Below are positions 51,839 through 63,624 of a stretch of 64,000 bases of DNA, one piece after another. Under the pieces are notes generated by a model. That model was not told the DNA's origin. It searched no databases and saw nothing but the letters and a program-made list of their open reading frames with translations. Position numbers and translations under genes: made by a program. Positions within the stretch are counted from its first letter, which is position 1. Each line of letters opens with the position of its first letter. Source of the DNA: JAJPKK01 sp963702755 (GTDB lineage Bacteria > Pseudomonadota > Alphaproteobacteria > Rhizobiales > Xanthobacteraceae); contig CAVPDZ010000004.1 in assembly GCA_963702755.1 (NCBI GenBank), positions 186,001 to 250,000 of the forward strand, read 5' to 3'.

Positions 51839-52717
51839 TCAACGCTGCGAGCGCTTGAAGTATTTCAGGTCAGGCGGCGGCTGGTCTTTTCGTCGACGGC
51901 ATCAGCAGGCCGTCGGCGCTCAGGAAATAGTGTTCACTGCCGATTTGATCTCGGCATTCTGCTCGCTGCAGATGAACTCGGGCCAGACCGGCCGCTTGTC
52001 GCTGCTGCGGAAATAGCGCTTGTCCACCGTCCACGGCCGCGTCAGCGCGTGGTCGATGATGGTGATTTCGTCGTGCAGCTGGTTCGGATCGGCCTTGTCG
52101 ATGTAGATGCGCTCGCGGAAGATCGACTGATTGTCGCGATGGAGCGGCAGGCCCATGCCATCGTAGAAGCGCGGTCCCTTGAACGGCCCGCGGGTTTCCA
52201 CCTCGAGCACGTCGTAGCGGCCGTTGCCGTCCTGATCGATCCATCGGCCGATGGAGTAGCCCTGGTACGTCGGCTCCGCTTCCGTCGGCCAGTCGCGCCC
52301 GTCGGTATAGATGCGGCGGCCGTGATCGGCGTAATTGACGAGGATGTACGTCGTCTCCGGCGTGACGATGAGCTCGATCGGATAGAACGCGCCCATCATC
52401 ATCGGCATCGCATGGACGCAACTCGCGCCGGTGAAGTCGCCTTGCCTGCCAGCGGCCTGCTGGGCAAGATTGGCCTCCATGATCGCCGTGTACTCGGGCG
52501 TCAGCGGCGCCTGTTGTCCCAAGCCCGGCGGCTTGGTCTGGTCGAACGGAGCCGCAGGATTGGGCGGCAAGGTCCGCAGGATGAAGCGGTTCCAGCGGCC
52601 TTTGAGGTTGGGATAAAGCGAGTCGTCGAAAGCGTGAGCGACGACAGTTGTCGTTGCCAGCGTCGCGATGAACGCGGCGGCGGAGAGGACTTTTCGGCAA
52701 AGCATGGCGTTCCCCAT
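51839..52717 (-). CDS. Exported hypothetical protein (frame breaks near 51945 and 51895)
   Basis: About 292 residues. The signal peptide MGNAMLCRKVLSAAAFIATL ends near VAHAF. The body reads LYPNLKGRWNRFILRTLPPN, PAAPFDQTKPPGLGQQAPLT, CVHAMPMMMGAFYPIELIVT, GRRIYTDGRDWPTEAEPTYQ and ERIYIDKADPNQLHDEITII. At the end two frame changes lead to HYFLSADGLLMPSTK and KDQPPPDLKYFKRSQR, with the stop at 51839-51841. The last piece fits the usual ending of this protein group, which supports the joined reading. Similar exported proteins in related bacteria have no assigned function. Confidence 0.8.
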
Positions 52718-52841
52718 AAATGTTCTGTTTGCGAGAATTTTAGAGCAGATTTCCGTCGTGCTGAAATGTTTTCGGCTGCCCGTCGGGGGCGCGTTTCCCG
52801 ATCGTCACTCCTCCGCACTGTCGGGCGAAATTGGCCCGCGG

Positions 52842-52855
52842 TTGACCTGCGTCAA
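52842..52855. promoter_or_regulatory. FixK/FNR-type box
   Basis: TTGACCTGCGTCAA is a perfect palindrome of the FNR/FixK form (TTGA-N6-TCAA). Its centre is 41.5 bases upstream of about 52890, where a compact hairpin-terminator unit begins on the forward strand. It also lies 131 bases upstream of the leftward gene starting at 52717, which it could control instead. Confidence 0.5.
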
Positions 52856-52884
52856 AGCGTCGATCTTCGCGATGGGCAAAATGT

Positions 52885-52964
52885 CATGCGTGCGAGGTTG
52901 ATGAAAAGAAATATGCCTCGCAGTCCAGCGCACTGCCCCGGCCAGTTTCTGGTCGGGGCTTTTC
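52885..52964 (+). ncRNA. Candidate small RNA with 5' hairpin and intrinsic terminator
   Basis: TGCGAGG (52891-52897) pairs with CCTCGCA (52916-52922) around an 18-base A-rich loop (TTGATGAAAAGAAATATG). It is followed by a strong terminator: GCCCCGGCCAG (52935-52945), TTT, CTGGTCGGGGC (52949-52959) and TTTT. A FixK/FNR-type box lies at the right distance upstream. There is no reading frame of note. The combination resembles oxygen-regulated small RNAs. Expression is not shown. Confidence 0.4.
52935..52963 (+). terminator. Intrinsic terminator on the forward strand
   Basis: GCCCCGGCCAG and CTGGTCGGGGC form an 11-bp stem (one G-U pair) with a TTT loop, followed by TTTTCGTTT. The T-run is on the forward strand only, so it does not serve the leftward alaS gene. 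Confidence 0.7.
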
Positions 52965-53004
52965 GTTTGATTGACGCCGCAATGATCGAAGAAGAGTGGC
53001 GCGG

Positions 53005-55662
<2,658 letters not shown>

Positions 55663-55755
55663 GGTGTGCCTTTTAGCGGCGCACCGCGGGCGTGTCCAGG
55701 AATGCGCGTGGCGCGCACACGGAGAGGTGAAGTTGCCCTGCCAAATGGGCCTACG

Positions 55756-57312
55756 CTAGTCGAGGGCGTGGACTTCCTGCGCCTTGGCGTTCGTTGCCGC
55801 CCGCAAAGTCGAGCCCAGCAAAAAGATGAACGGCAGCATCAGGACGCAGATCACCATCAGCATCTTGTAGTCGTTGGCGTAGGCGATGATCGTCGCCTGC
55901 TGCGTCACGATGGCGTCGAGCATGGCGAGGCCGGTGCTGGACGTGAGGTCGAGGTGGGACACCACGTCGGGCATCTGGAGCGGATCGCTGAACGGGGTCA
56001 CGCTTTCCACGAGTTGGCTGTGGAACATGGTGGTCTTGCTGATGAGCAAGGCGGTCACCACCGAGATGCCGATCGCGCTCCCGATGTTGCGGACGAGGGT
56101 CAGCATGGCGGTGCCTTCGGTGCGCAGATGGCCCGGCAACGTGACGAACGCCGCCGTGCTCAGCGGCACGAACACGAGGCCTAGTCCCAGCCCCTGGATG
56201 ACGCCGAGGATGATGATGGTCTGCGCGCTCGTCTGCTCGGTGAAGCCGGTCGTCTCGTAGAGCGTGACCGTGATCATGAGGACGCCGATGAAGATCAGCG
56301 TGCGGGCCTCGACGATCCGCATCAGCCGGCCGACCGCCATCATGCCGACGAGCGTGCCGGCGCCGCGCGTTGCGAGCAGAATGCCGGCGGTCACCACCGG
56401 GTAGCCCATGATGTTCTGGATGAACGGCGTCGACAGCGACAGCGTCGAATAGAGAATGACGCCGACCGCGAACATGAACACGACCGCGCTCGCAAAATTG
56501 CGGTCGCGGAACATGGCGAAGCTCACGAACGGCTTTTCGGTCGTGAACGAATGAGCGAAGAACACGTAGAAGCCGGCGAGCGAGATGATTAGCTCGGCGA
56601 TGATCTCGTTCGAGCCGAACCAGTCAAGCTGCTCGCCGCGGTCGAGCATCAATTGGAGCGAGCCGATGCCGACGCTGAGCGCGAGGAACCCGAGCCAATC
56701 GAAACGCAGGTTCGTCGCGCGCGGGGTCTCGGTCATGAAGATGAGGAGGCCGGCCACGGTCACGATGCCGATCGGCAGGTTGACCAGGAACACCCAGTGC
56801 CAACTGTAGTTGTCGGTGAGCCAGCCGCCGAGCGTCGGGCCCATGATGGGGCCGAGCATCACGCCCATGCCCCAGATCGACATCGCCATGCCGCGCTGCT
56901 CGGGCGGATAGATTTCGAGCATCACCGTTTGCGACAGCGGCACCAGCGCCGCGCCGAAGCTGCCCTGCAGCAGGCGAAACAGCACCATCTGCTCGATCGT
57001 CTGGGCAATGCCGCACAGGAGCGAGGCCACGGTGAAGCCCGCGGCACAAATGACGAACAGGTTCTTGCGGCCGAAGCGTTCGGAGATCCAGCCGATCGGC
57101 ATCGTCAGCACCGCGGCGGCGACGATGTAGGAGGTCAGCACCCAGTTGATCTGGTCCTGGGAGGCACCGAGGCTGCCCTGCATGTAGGGCAAGGCGACGT
57201 TGGCGATCGTGGTGTCGAGCGCCTGCATGACCGTCGCCGCCATGGCGCAGATCGTCAGCATGACGCGGGTCATCCCCGCGCTGCGCTGGGCCGTATCGGC
57301 GGCGGCGGTCAC
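55756..57312 (-). CDS. DHA2-family drug efflux permease (EmrB-like)
   Basis: 518 residues, 14 predicted membrane segments, start GTG 57312. AALDTTIANVALP-type start (MQALDTTIANVALPYMQG), QINWVLTSYIVAAAVLTMPI, GWISERFGRKNLFVICAAGF, RLLQGSFGAALVPLSQTVML and GPTLGGWLTDNYSWHWVFLV are DHA2 motifs. It is a proton-driven exporter that works with the HlyD-type protein encoded directly upstream (stop 57314) to span the periplasm. Confidence 0.93.
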   Translation of the reverse strand: MTAAADTAQRSAGMTRVMLTICAMAATVMQALDTTIANVALPYMQGSLGASQDQINWVLTSYIVAAAVLTMPIGWISERFGRKNLFVICAAGFTVASLLCGIAQTIEQMVLFRLLQGSFGAALVPLSQTVMLEIYPPEQRGMAMSIWGMGVMLGPIMGPTLGGWLTDNYSWHWVFLVNLPIGIVTVAGLLIFMTETPRATNLRFDWLGFLALSVGIGSLQLMLDRGEQLDWFGSNEIIAELIISLAGFYVFFAHSFTTEKPFVSFAMFRDRNFASAVVFMFAVGVILYSTLSLSTPFIQNIMGYPVVTAGILLATRGAGTLVGMMAVGRLMRIVEARTLIFIGVLMITVTLYETTGFTEQTSAQTIIILGVIQGLGLGLVFVPLSTAAFVTLPGHLRTEGTAMLTLVRNIGSAIGISVVTALLISKTTMFHSQLVESVTPFSDPLQMPDVVSHLDLTSSTGLAMLDAIVTQQATIIAYANDYKMLMVICVLMLPFIFLLGSTLRAATNAKAQEVHALD

Positions 57313-57313
57313 G

Positions 57314-58437
57314 TCAGTTTTCCTTGGCGGCCGCCGTCAGACCGACGATGGAGGCGAGCGAGCGCTGGCGGCCGGTATCGATATCGACGGTGACGCTCAT
57401 GCCGGAGCGCAGTTTGCTGATGTTCTGGCCGGGTGCGAAGGCAATCCGCACCGGCAGGCGCTGCACCACCTTCACCCAGTTTCCGCTCGCGTTCTGCGGC
57501 GGCAGGATCGCGAACTGAGCGCCAGTGCCGGGGCTCACCGAGGAGACGACGCCCTTGAACGGATGGTCAGGGAAGGTATCGACGTCGATCGTCACCGGCT
57601 GGCCGACCTTGAGATAGGTCACGTCGGTTTCCTTCGGATTGGCGTCGACCCACGGCGCGGTATCGTCACTACGCTGAACACGGGCATGCCGGCGGTGACG
57701 AAGCGGCCGAGCTGGATCGCGTCGACCTGGGTCGCGGTGCCGGTGATCGGCGCGCGCAGCACCGTATGGTTGAGGTCGCGCTCGGCCTGTTCGACCGCGG
57801 CCTTGGCCTGGCGATAGGCCGGGAAGTCTTCGATCGGCAGGTCCGGCTTTCCGAGCAATTGGTTGAGGGTGCTGTCGCGCTGCTGGATCGCGAGCTGCGC
57901 CTGAAGTTTCGCGGTGACAACGCCGACGGAGGCATTGTCGAGATCGAGCTGCGATCCGGCGTTTTTCGCAACGAGGTCGGTCTTGCGTTTGACGTCATTC
58001 AGCTTGAGCTCGACATTCTTCTGCGCGAGCTCGGCAAGCGTCGTCAGCGAGGTGAGGTTGCTTTTGAGATTGGCGAAGTCGACGCGGGTGGTTTCGAGCT
58101 TGGCTTTGGCCTGGGCGAGCGCAAGGCGGAACGGCTCGGGATCGATCTCGAACAAGACGTCGCCGGGCTCGACGTGCTGGCCTTCGCGCACGACGATGTT
58201 GCTGACCTTGCCCGACACGTCGGGCGTGATCAGGACCTTTTGCGCGCCGACATAGGCGTTGTCGGTGGAGATGTAGCGGCCGCCGGCGAGGTAGAACATC
58301 AGCCCGCCGATCAGCGCGATCACGGGCACCACCACAAGCAGGATGAGCCGCATGCGCTGGCGCAGGGCGTCGCGCAGCGACCGGCGCTGCGGCCGGCTCT
58401 CCGACGCGTCAGGAAATTTGAGCAGGGCTTCAGCCAT
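57314..58437 (-). CDS. HlyD/EmrA-type membrane fusion protein (frame break near 57645)
   Basis: About 374 residues from MAEALLKFPDASES. One N-terminal membrane segment (LILLVVVPVIALIGGLMFYL), then GGRYISTDNAYVGAQKVLIT, the lipoyl-like half PDVSGKVSNIVVREGQHVEP, a coiled-coil hairpin and the second lipoyl half VLRAPITGTATQVDAIQLG. After the break near 57645: KVGQPVTIDVDTFPDHPFKG, PPQNASGNWVKVVQRLPVRI. It starts inside the marR gene's end (8-base overlap). Confidence 0.92.
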
Positions 58438-58909
58438 AACGTTGCTCCGCCGCGGCATCGTCAGCCCGATGGGCGATGGCGCCGCGCAAATTGGTTTTCA
58501 GGGTGAGGAGGTTGGCGAGCAAACCGTCGCGTGCCTCGGGACCGACGCCGGCAAGCACGATCTCCATCATGTCATTGCCGACGTCGATGAGGGTCTTGAG
58601 GACAGGCTCGGCCGCCGGCTTGAGATAGAGGCGCTTGGCGCGGCGATCGTGGGGATCGGGGCGGCGCTCGATGAGCCCGCTGTCGCATAGCTTGTCGACC
58701 AAACGGGCCAGCGAAATCGGCTGCAGGTCGCACATCTCGGCGAGTTCGGACTGCTTGAGGCCCTCGAAGTGCTGGATGCGCGACAGCACGACCCATTGGG
58801 CGCGGGTCATGCCCAACTGGCGCGACTTCTGATCGGCATAAGTCGTCAGCAGACGAGCTACGTCCTTGATTGCAATCGCGATTTCACGTTCCCGGCTGGA
58901 TGTCGGCAT
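58430..58909 (-). CDS. MarR-family transcriptional regulator
   Basis: 159 residues. The winged-helix core is MTRAQWVVLSRIQHFEGLKQ, SELAEMCDLQPISLARLVDK, LCDSGLIERRPDPHDRRAKR, LYLKPAAEP. It leads the efflux operon marR-emrA-emrB, and probably represses it until a drug or phenolic ligand binds. A TAAGCATGCTTA palindrome sits 29 bases upstream of its start. Confidence 0.93.
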   Translation of the reverse strand: MPTSSREREIAIAIKDVARLLTTYADQKSRQLGMTRAQWVVLSRIQHFEGLKQSELAEMCDLQPISLARLVDKLCDSGLIERRPDPHDRRAKRLYLKPAAEPVLKTLIDVGNDMMEIVLAGVGPEARDGLLANLLTLKTNLRGAIAHRADDAAAEQRYG

Positions 58910-58937
58910 GGATCTGATTCCGTAAGCAGCGATATAA

Positions 58938-58949
58938 TAAGCATGCTTA
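58938..58949. promoter_or_regulatory. Likely MarR operator
   Basis: TAAGCATGCTTA is a perfect 12-base palindrome 29-40 bases upstream of the marR start. On the gene's strand it runs into TATTATAT, which could be the -10 element, so binding would block RNA polymerase. Assignment rests on position and symmetry. Confidence 0.55.
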
Positions 58950-59100
58950 CTAATTTCTGCAAGGGCAGCAAATCAGGGCCGGCGCCGGCATTCGGCGAAC
59001 GGGGCGTGACGGCGGGGGATCGTTCAGGCAGATTTCCGCCCCCGCGGCCGGCCTCGGCGATGCGGTCAGCCAAACAATTTTCGTGAAAAGGAACACGTCA

Positions 59101-59487
59101 ATGGACAAAGCCCGGTTCGACAAAGGTCTCCAGGTGCGTACCGCCGTTCTCGGCAAGGACTATGTCGAGGCCTCGATGAAGAGCGCCGACGATTTCAATC
59201 GGCCGTTCCAGGAGCTGGTCACCGAATATTGCTGGGGCGCGGCCTGGGGCAGCGACGGGCTCTCCCACAAGACGCGCAGCATGCTCAACCTCGCCATGAT
59301 CAGCATCCTCAATCGCCCGCACGAGTTGAAGCTGCACGTCAAAGGCGCGCTGACCAACGGCGTCACCAAGGAGGAAATCCGCGAGGTGCTGATCCAGGTC
59401 GCGATCTACGCCGGCATCCCGTGCGGCGTCGACGCGTTCCGCATCGCCCGCGAGGCATTCAAGGAGGTCGAGGCGAAGCCCGCTTGA
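59101..59487 (+). CDS. Carboxymuconolactone decarboxylase-family protein
   Basis: 128 residues, ATG 59101 with AAGGA upstream. FNRPFQELVTEYCWGAAWGS, DGLSHKTRSMLNLAMISILN, RPHELKLHVKGALTNGVTKE and EIREVLIQVAIYAGIPCGVD match PcaC-like proteins (CMD domain), the gamma-carboxymuconolactone decarboxylase of the protocatechuate path. There is no AhpD-type CxxC, so the decarboxylase reading is preferred. Neighbouring UbiD and Tct genes fit aromatic acid use. Confidence 0.88.
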   Translation: MDKARFDKGLQVRTAVLGKDYVEASMKSADDFNRPFQELVTEYCWGAAWGSDGLSHKTRSMLNLAMISILNRPHELKLHVKGALTNGVTKEEIREVLIQVAIYAGIPCGVDAFRIAREAFKEVEAKPA

Positions 59488-59497
59488 AGCGCGGGCC

Positions 59498-61726
59498 TCA
59501 GATCAGACGGCCCGCGAGTTCGCGCAGATCGGGGAACATGTCGCCGAGAAGCGAGGGCGGCCAGGGGATGTGGAGCAGCCGGTCGAACAGGATGTAGAAG
59601 CCGATCCACAGCGCGGCCGTGATGATGAGCGCGGTCGTCCAGCGGGTTCGGCCTGCGGTCGCCATGTAGGCGAACATGTAGATCCCCATGGACGGCATCA
59701 GGCCGATGAGCGCCACTCCGACGAGGAAGCCGACAAGCCAGAGGACCTCGACGCCAAGGCGGGCGTAGACGGTCGGCGCACTTAGCTGCGCGGCGGGGCT
59801 GTGTTCGCGCGACGGTGCCGCGGCGCTAGTCCCGCCCTGCATCTTGGTTACCAGCGCGGCGATCGCCGCAATGGCAATCACGATGAGACCCGTCGCGGCT
59901 GCCGTCTGCGGCATCAGCCGCGCCGACAGCCGCCAGCCCGTCGCGCTCCAGAACGCCGCCGCGAAGCCGAGGAAGACGAGGATCCACAGGCCCGCCCCAG
60001 CAATCGTGTCGATGGTCCAGCCCCGGGGTTTCTCTTCCGGTCGCTTCTGCTCCCCTCCCCCTTGTGGGGAGGGGTCGGGGGTGGGGGTCGGGAGATGAGG
60101 CACTTCAGCGCCAAAACTTCCCGACCCCCCACCCCGACCCTCTCCCGCAAGGGGAGAAGGAGAAGCAGAAGGCCCGGCATAGGCGAAGACCTCACCGGCT
60201 GCGGCGGGGGCGAGCGCCGCCGCGGCGCGTCGGCGCATCCATTGGCGGTAGAGCGCGGATGCGATCGGCCACAGCAGGACGAGCGCGGTTATTGCGAGGA
60301 TCACAATGACGCCCGGTCGCTCCAGGAATGAGAACTGGTAGCGCTGCAACGAAATGAAGAGATACTTCTCGATCAACTTGCCGAGGACGAAGCCGAGGAT
60401 GAGCGGCGCGCGCGCCCAGCCGTGGCGCTTCATGAACCAGCCGGTGATGCCGAACACCACCAGCGTCACGAGATCGCCGTAGCTCTTGGTGCCCTGGAAG
60501 GCGCCGACGAAGCAGACGGCGAACACCGTCGGGATGAGGATGCCGGAGCGCAGCGTCGCGATGCGGGCAAGCGGGTTCGCCGACAAGAAGCAGATGCCGG
60601 CGCCTGCAACGTTCGCGAGCGCGAGCGTCCAGATCATGGTGTAGGTGAGGTCGAGCTGGGTATCGAGGAGCTTCGGTCCCGGCGCAATGCCATGCGCTAG
60701 GAACGCGCCCATCAGCAGCGCCATCGACGGCGCCCCCGGCACGCCGAAAGCGAGCGTCGGAATCAGCGCGCCGCCTTCGCGCGCGTTGTTGGCCGACTCC
60801 GCCGCGATCAGCCCGCGCACGTCGCCCTTGCCGAAGGTGTCCGTCGCCCCTTTGAGCATGCGCGCCGCCGACCCATAGGCGATCCAGTCGATCACCGCCG
60901 CGCCCATCCCCGGCACCGAACCGAGCACAACGCCGAGCGTCGCCGAGTTGAGCACCAGCTTCCAGTTGCGCAACACGTCCCGAACGCCGCGCATCTGTTC
61001 GGCAAAAAGTCCATGCAGTCGCTGAACCGAACCGATGTTGGTGCGCGCAATCGCCATGTCGATAAGCTCGGGGACCGCGAAGAGGCCGAGCGCGATGCAT
61101 TCGATCGGAATGCCGTCCGACAAGTACGTGTCGAAGATGTCGTCGAAGGTCCAGCGCAGCTGACCCGACTGCGCCTCGTCGCCGATCGCTGCGACCAGCA
61201 CGCCGATCACGGCAACGATGAGCCCCTTGAGCACATTGCCCTGGCTCACCGAGGCGACGAGCGTGAGGCCGAGGATGCAGACCGCCAGCAGCTCGGGCGT
61301 GCCGACCGCGAGCATGAACGGCCGCAGGATCGGAATCGCGAGCGCGAGCAGGATCGCGCCGTACAACCCGCCGAAGATCGAGGACGTGAACGACGCCCCG
61401 AAGGCGCGGCCCGCCTCGCCGCGCTTTGCCATCGGATGGCCGTCGAGCACCGTCGCCGCCGAGCCGATCGCGCCGGGCACGCCGAACAGGATCGCCGGCA
61501 CCGTGTCGGACGTCGCCGTCACGGCCCACATGCCGATGAGGAAGGCGAGCGCGGTGTGCGCGTCCATCGCATGGGTGAACGGAATGAGCAGCGCAAGGCC
61601 GCCGAGACCGCCGATGCCGGGCAGGATGCCGATGACGAGCCCAAGCACGACGCCAAACATCACGATGGCGAAACGCGCCGGGTCGAACACGATCGCGAGG
61701 GCGGAGATGGCGTTGTCGATGAGCAA
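59498..61726 (-). CDS. Tripartite tricarboxylate transporter TctA-TctB fusion
   Basis: 742 residues, probable TTG start at 61726. TctA part (about 1-500): GIGGLGGLALLIPFTHAMDA, ATSDTVPAILFGVPGAIGSA, GLYGAILLALAIPILRPFML, EGGALIPTLAFGVPGAPSMA and many membrane segments. TctB part (about 565-742): four segments from TIAGAGLWILVFLGFAAAFW to MFPDLRELAGRLI. Between them lies a 38-residue stretch encoded by an inserted palindromic element (60050-60163). Elsewhere TctA and TctB are usually separate proteins. It would import a carboxylate handed over by a TctC/Bug receptor such as that at 63625. Confidence 0.9.
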   Translation of the reverse strand: MLIDNAISALAIVFDPARFAIVMFGVVLGLVIGILPGIGGLGGLALLIPFTHAMDAHTALAFLIGMWAVTATSDTVPAILFGVPGAIGSAATVLDGHPMAKRGEAGRAFGASFTSSIFGGLYGAILLALAIPILRPFMLAVGTPELLAVCILGLTLVASVSQGNVLKGLIVAVIGVLVAAIGDEAQSGQLRWTFDDIFDTYLSDGIPIECIALGLFAVPELIDMAIARTNIGSVQRLHGLFAEQMRGVRDVLRNWKLVLNSATLGVVLGSVPGMGAAVIDWIAYGSAARMLKGATDTFGKGDVRGLIAAESANNAREGGALIPTLAFGVPGAPSMALLMGAFLAHGIAPGPKLLDTQLDLTYTMIWTLALANVAGAGICFLSANPLARIATLRSGILIPTVFAVCFVGAFQGTKSYGDLVTLVVFGITGWFMKRHGWARAPLILGFVLGKLIEKYLFISLQRYQFSFLERPGVIVILAITALVLLWPIASALYRQWMRRRAAAALAPAAAGEVFAYAGPSASPSPLAGEGRGGGSGSFGAEVPHLPTPTPDPSPQGGGEQKRPEEKPRGWTIDTIAGAGLWILVFLGFAAAFWSATGWRLSARLMPQTAAATGLIVIAIAAIAALVTKMQGGTSAAAPSREHSPAAQLSAPTVYARLGVEVLWLVGFLVGVALIGLMPSMGIYMFAYMATAGRTRWTTALIITAALWIGFYILFDRLLHIPWPPSLLGDMFPDLRELAGRLI
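60050..60163. repeat. CTCCCCTCCCCCTTGTGGGG palindromic element inside the tctAB coding sequence
   Basis: 114 bases with arms CTCCCCTCCCCCTTGTGGGG and CCTCTCCCGCAAGGGGAGAAGG and inner GGGGTGGGGGTCGGG/CCCGACCCCCCACCCC. It is the same type as 35618-35729. 114 is a multiple of three and the host frame stays open through it (SPLAGEGRGGG ... TPTPDPSPQGGG). Confidence 0.85.
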
Positions 61727-61876
61727 GGCGGGAACTTCCGGTGGCGGGGCAGATTACACGATATCGTCGCCGTGTCGTCATGCAATGGCGCGCGGCGGAT
61801 CGCAGAAGCGTGTTGCGCCGCGGCGAGTTGCCCGCGGCGATTGCGGCCTGTATAGCCTCACCCTTTCCGCAAATGC

Positions 61877-63562
61877 ATGAGGCTCCCCATGCTCGAGCGC
61901 CCGCGCCTCCGCGATGCCAGCCGCCCGACCCGCGCGCCGGCGGATTTCGCCGAGCATCTCGCCAATCTCGAAGCCGCAGGGCTCCTCATGCGCATCGATC
62001 GCGAGGTCAACAAGGACACCGAGTTGCATCCGCTGGTGCGCTGGCAGTTCCGCGGCGGTCTCGACGAGGCAGACCGGCGCGCCTTCCTGTTCACCAACGT
62101 CGTCGGCGCCGACGGCCGCCGCTTCGACATGCCGGTCGCGGTCGGCGCATTGTCGGCATCCGCGGACATTTACGCATTCGGCATGGGCCGGCCGGTCGAA
62201 GAGATCGGCCGCGCCTGGACCGATGCGGTCGCGCATCCGATTGCGCCGGTCGCGGTGACAAACCCGCCGTGTCAGGAAGTGGTGATCACGGGTGCCGATC
62301 TCGTCGGGCCCGGAAACGGTTTGTCGCGGCTGCCGGTGCCGGTCTCGACGCCGGGCTTCGATGCCGCGCCCTATCTCACCGCGACGCTGTGCGTCACGGT
62401 CGACCCGGACACCGGCGTGCGCAACATGGGCACCTACCGCGCCCAGCTCAAAGCCAGCGATCGGCTCGGCGTGCGCATGGCTTCCCGCATCGGCGGCGCC
62501 GGCGGCTATCTGCATTGGCAGAAATACCGCGCGCGCAAACAGCCGATGCCGTGCGCGATCGTCGTCGGCTGCGCCCCGGTGGTCGCGTTCACCGGGCCGC
62601 AGAAGCTCGCGATCGATCTCGACGAGATTGGCGTCGCAGGCGGCGCTCGCCGGCTATCCGATCCGCACGGCGAAATGCGTGACGCTCGATCTCGAAGTGC
62701 CGGCCGATGCCGAGATCGTGGTCGAGGGGCTGATCGATCCCGAACTGCTGGAGCCCGAAGGCCCGTTCGGCGAAAGCCACGGCTACGTGGCGCTCGAGGA
62801 CTTCAACATGTCGATGCAGGTCACCGCCATCACCCATCGTCGCGCGCCGCGTTTCGTGTCGATCATCAGCCAGGTGACGCCGTCGGAATCGAGCGTGATC
62901 AAGCGCGTCGCCTACGAGCCGATGTTCCTCTCCCACCTGCGCGACCGGCTGTCGATCAAGGGCATCCGCCGCGTCGTCCTGCACGAGCCGCTGAGCAACG
63001 TCCGGCCGGTGATCTTCCTGCAGTTTGCGCCGGCAACACCCCGCGAGCGGAATCTGGCGCGGCCTCAACGGCGCGTCGATGCTGCGGGCCGACTGCGGCA
63101 AGATCGTCATCGCCGTGAGCGAGGACATCGATCCGCACAACACCGACGCGGTGTTCTGGTCGCTCGCCTATCGCGCCAATATGGGCGACGACTTCACGTC
63201 GTGCCGCATCGCTCCGCCGGCCACGGCCCGAAGACGCGGCCGGCGCGACCGATGACGCCACGCTGCTGATCGACGCGACGCTGAAGACCGCGATGCCGCC
63301 GCTCGCCCTCCCCGCGCGCCAATACATGGAGCGGGCGCGCGCGATGTGGGACGAACTCGGCCTGCCGCCGCTCAAGCCGGAATCGCCGTGGCACGGCTAT
63401 TCGCTCGGCGAATGGGACCCGGCATGGGACCGCTACGCCGATCGCGCCGTCGCCGGCCACTGGGCCGAGTCCGGGAGCGAGACCTTCGCCCGCCGCCGCG
63501 GCGGCCTCACGCCGGAAACGCCGGTGCACGAGGTCGAGGGCAAGGGCAAGGCGCGAAGCTGA
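61877..63562 (+). CDS. UbiD-family decarboxylase (three frame breaks)
   Basis: About 561 residues. FAEHLANLEAAGLLMRIDRE, RRAFLFTNVVGADGRRFDMP, VAVGALSASADIYAFGMGRP, LPVPVSTPGFDAAPYLTATL and RMASRIGGAGGYLHWQKYRA are UbiD-like. Later pieces: LDLEVPADAEIVVEGLIDPE, EGPFGESHGYVALEDFNMSM, ITHRRAPRFVSIISQ, then CGKIVIAVSEDIDPHNTDAV and the end QYMERARAMWDELGLPPLKP. Breaks lie near 62640, 63050 and 63235. The enzyme uses prenylated FMN to decarboxylate aromatic or unsaturated acids; no ubiX gene is in the window. Confidence 0.88.
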
Positions 63563-63624
63563 AGCCGTTGCGGACTACGGACATTCGGACTAAGCAAATG
63601 GCAAAGGAAGCCAGGGAGATAGCG

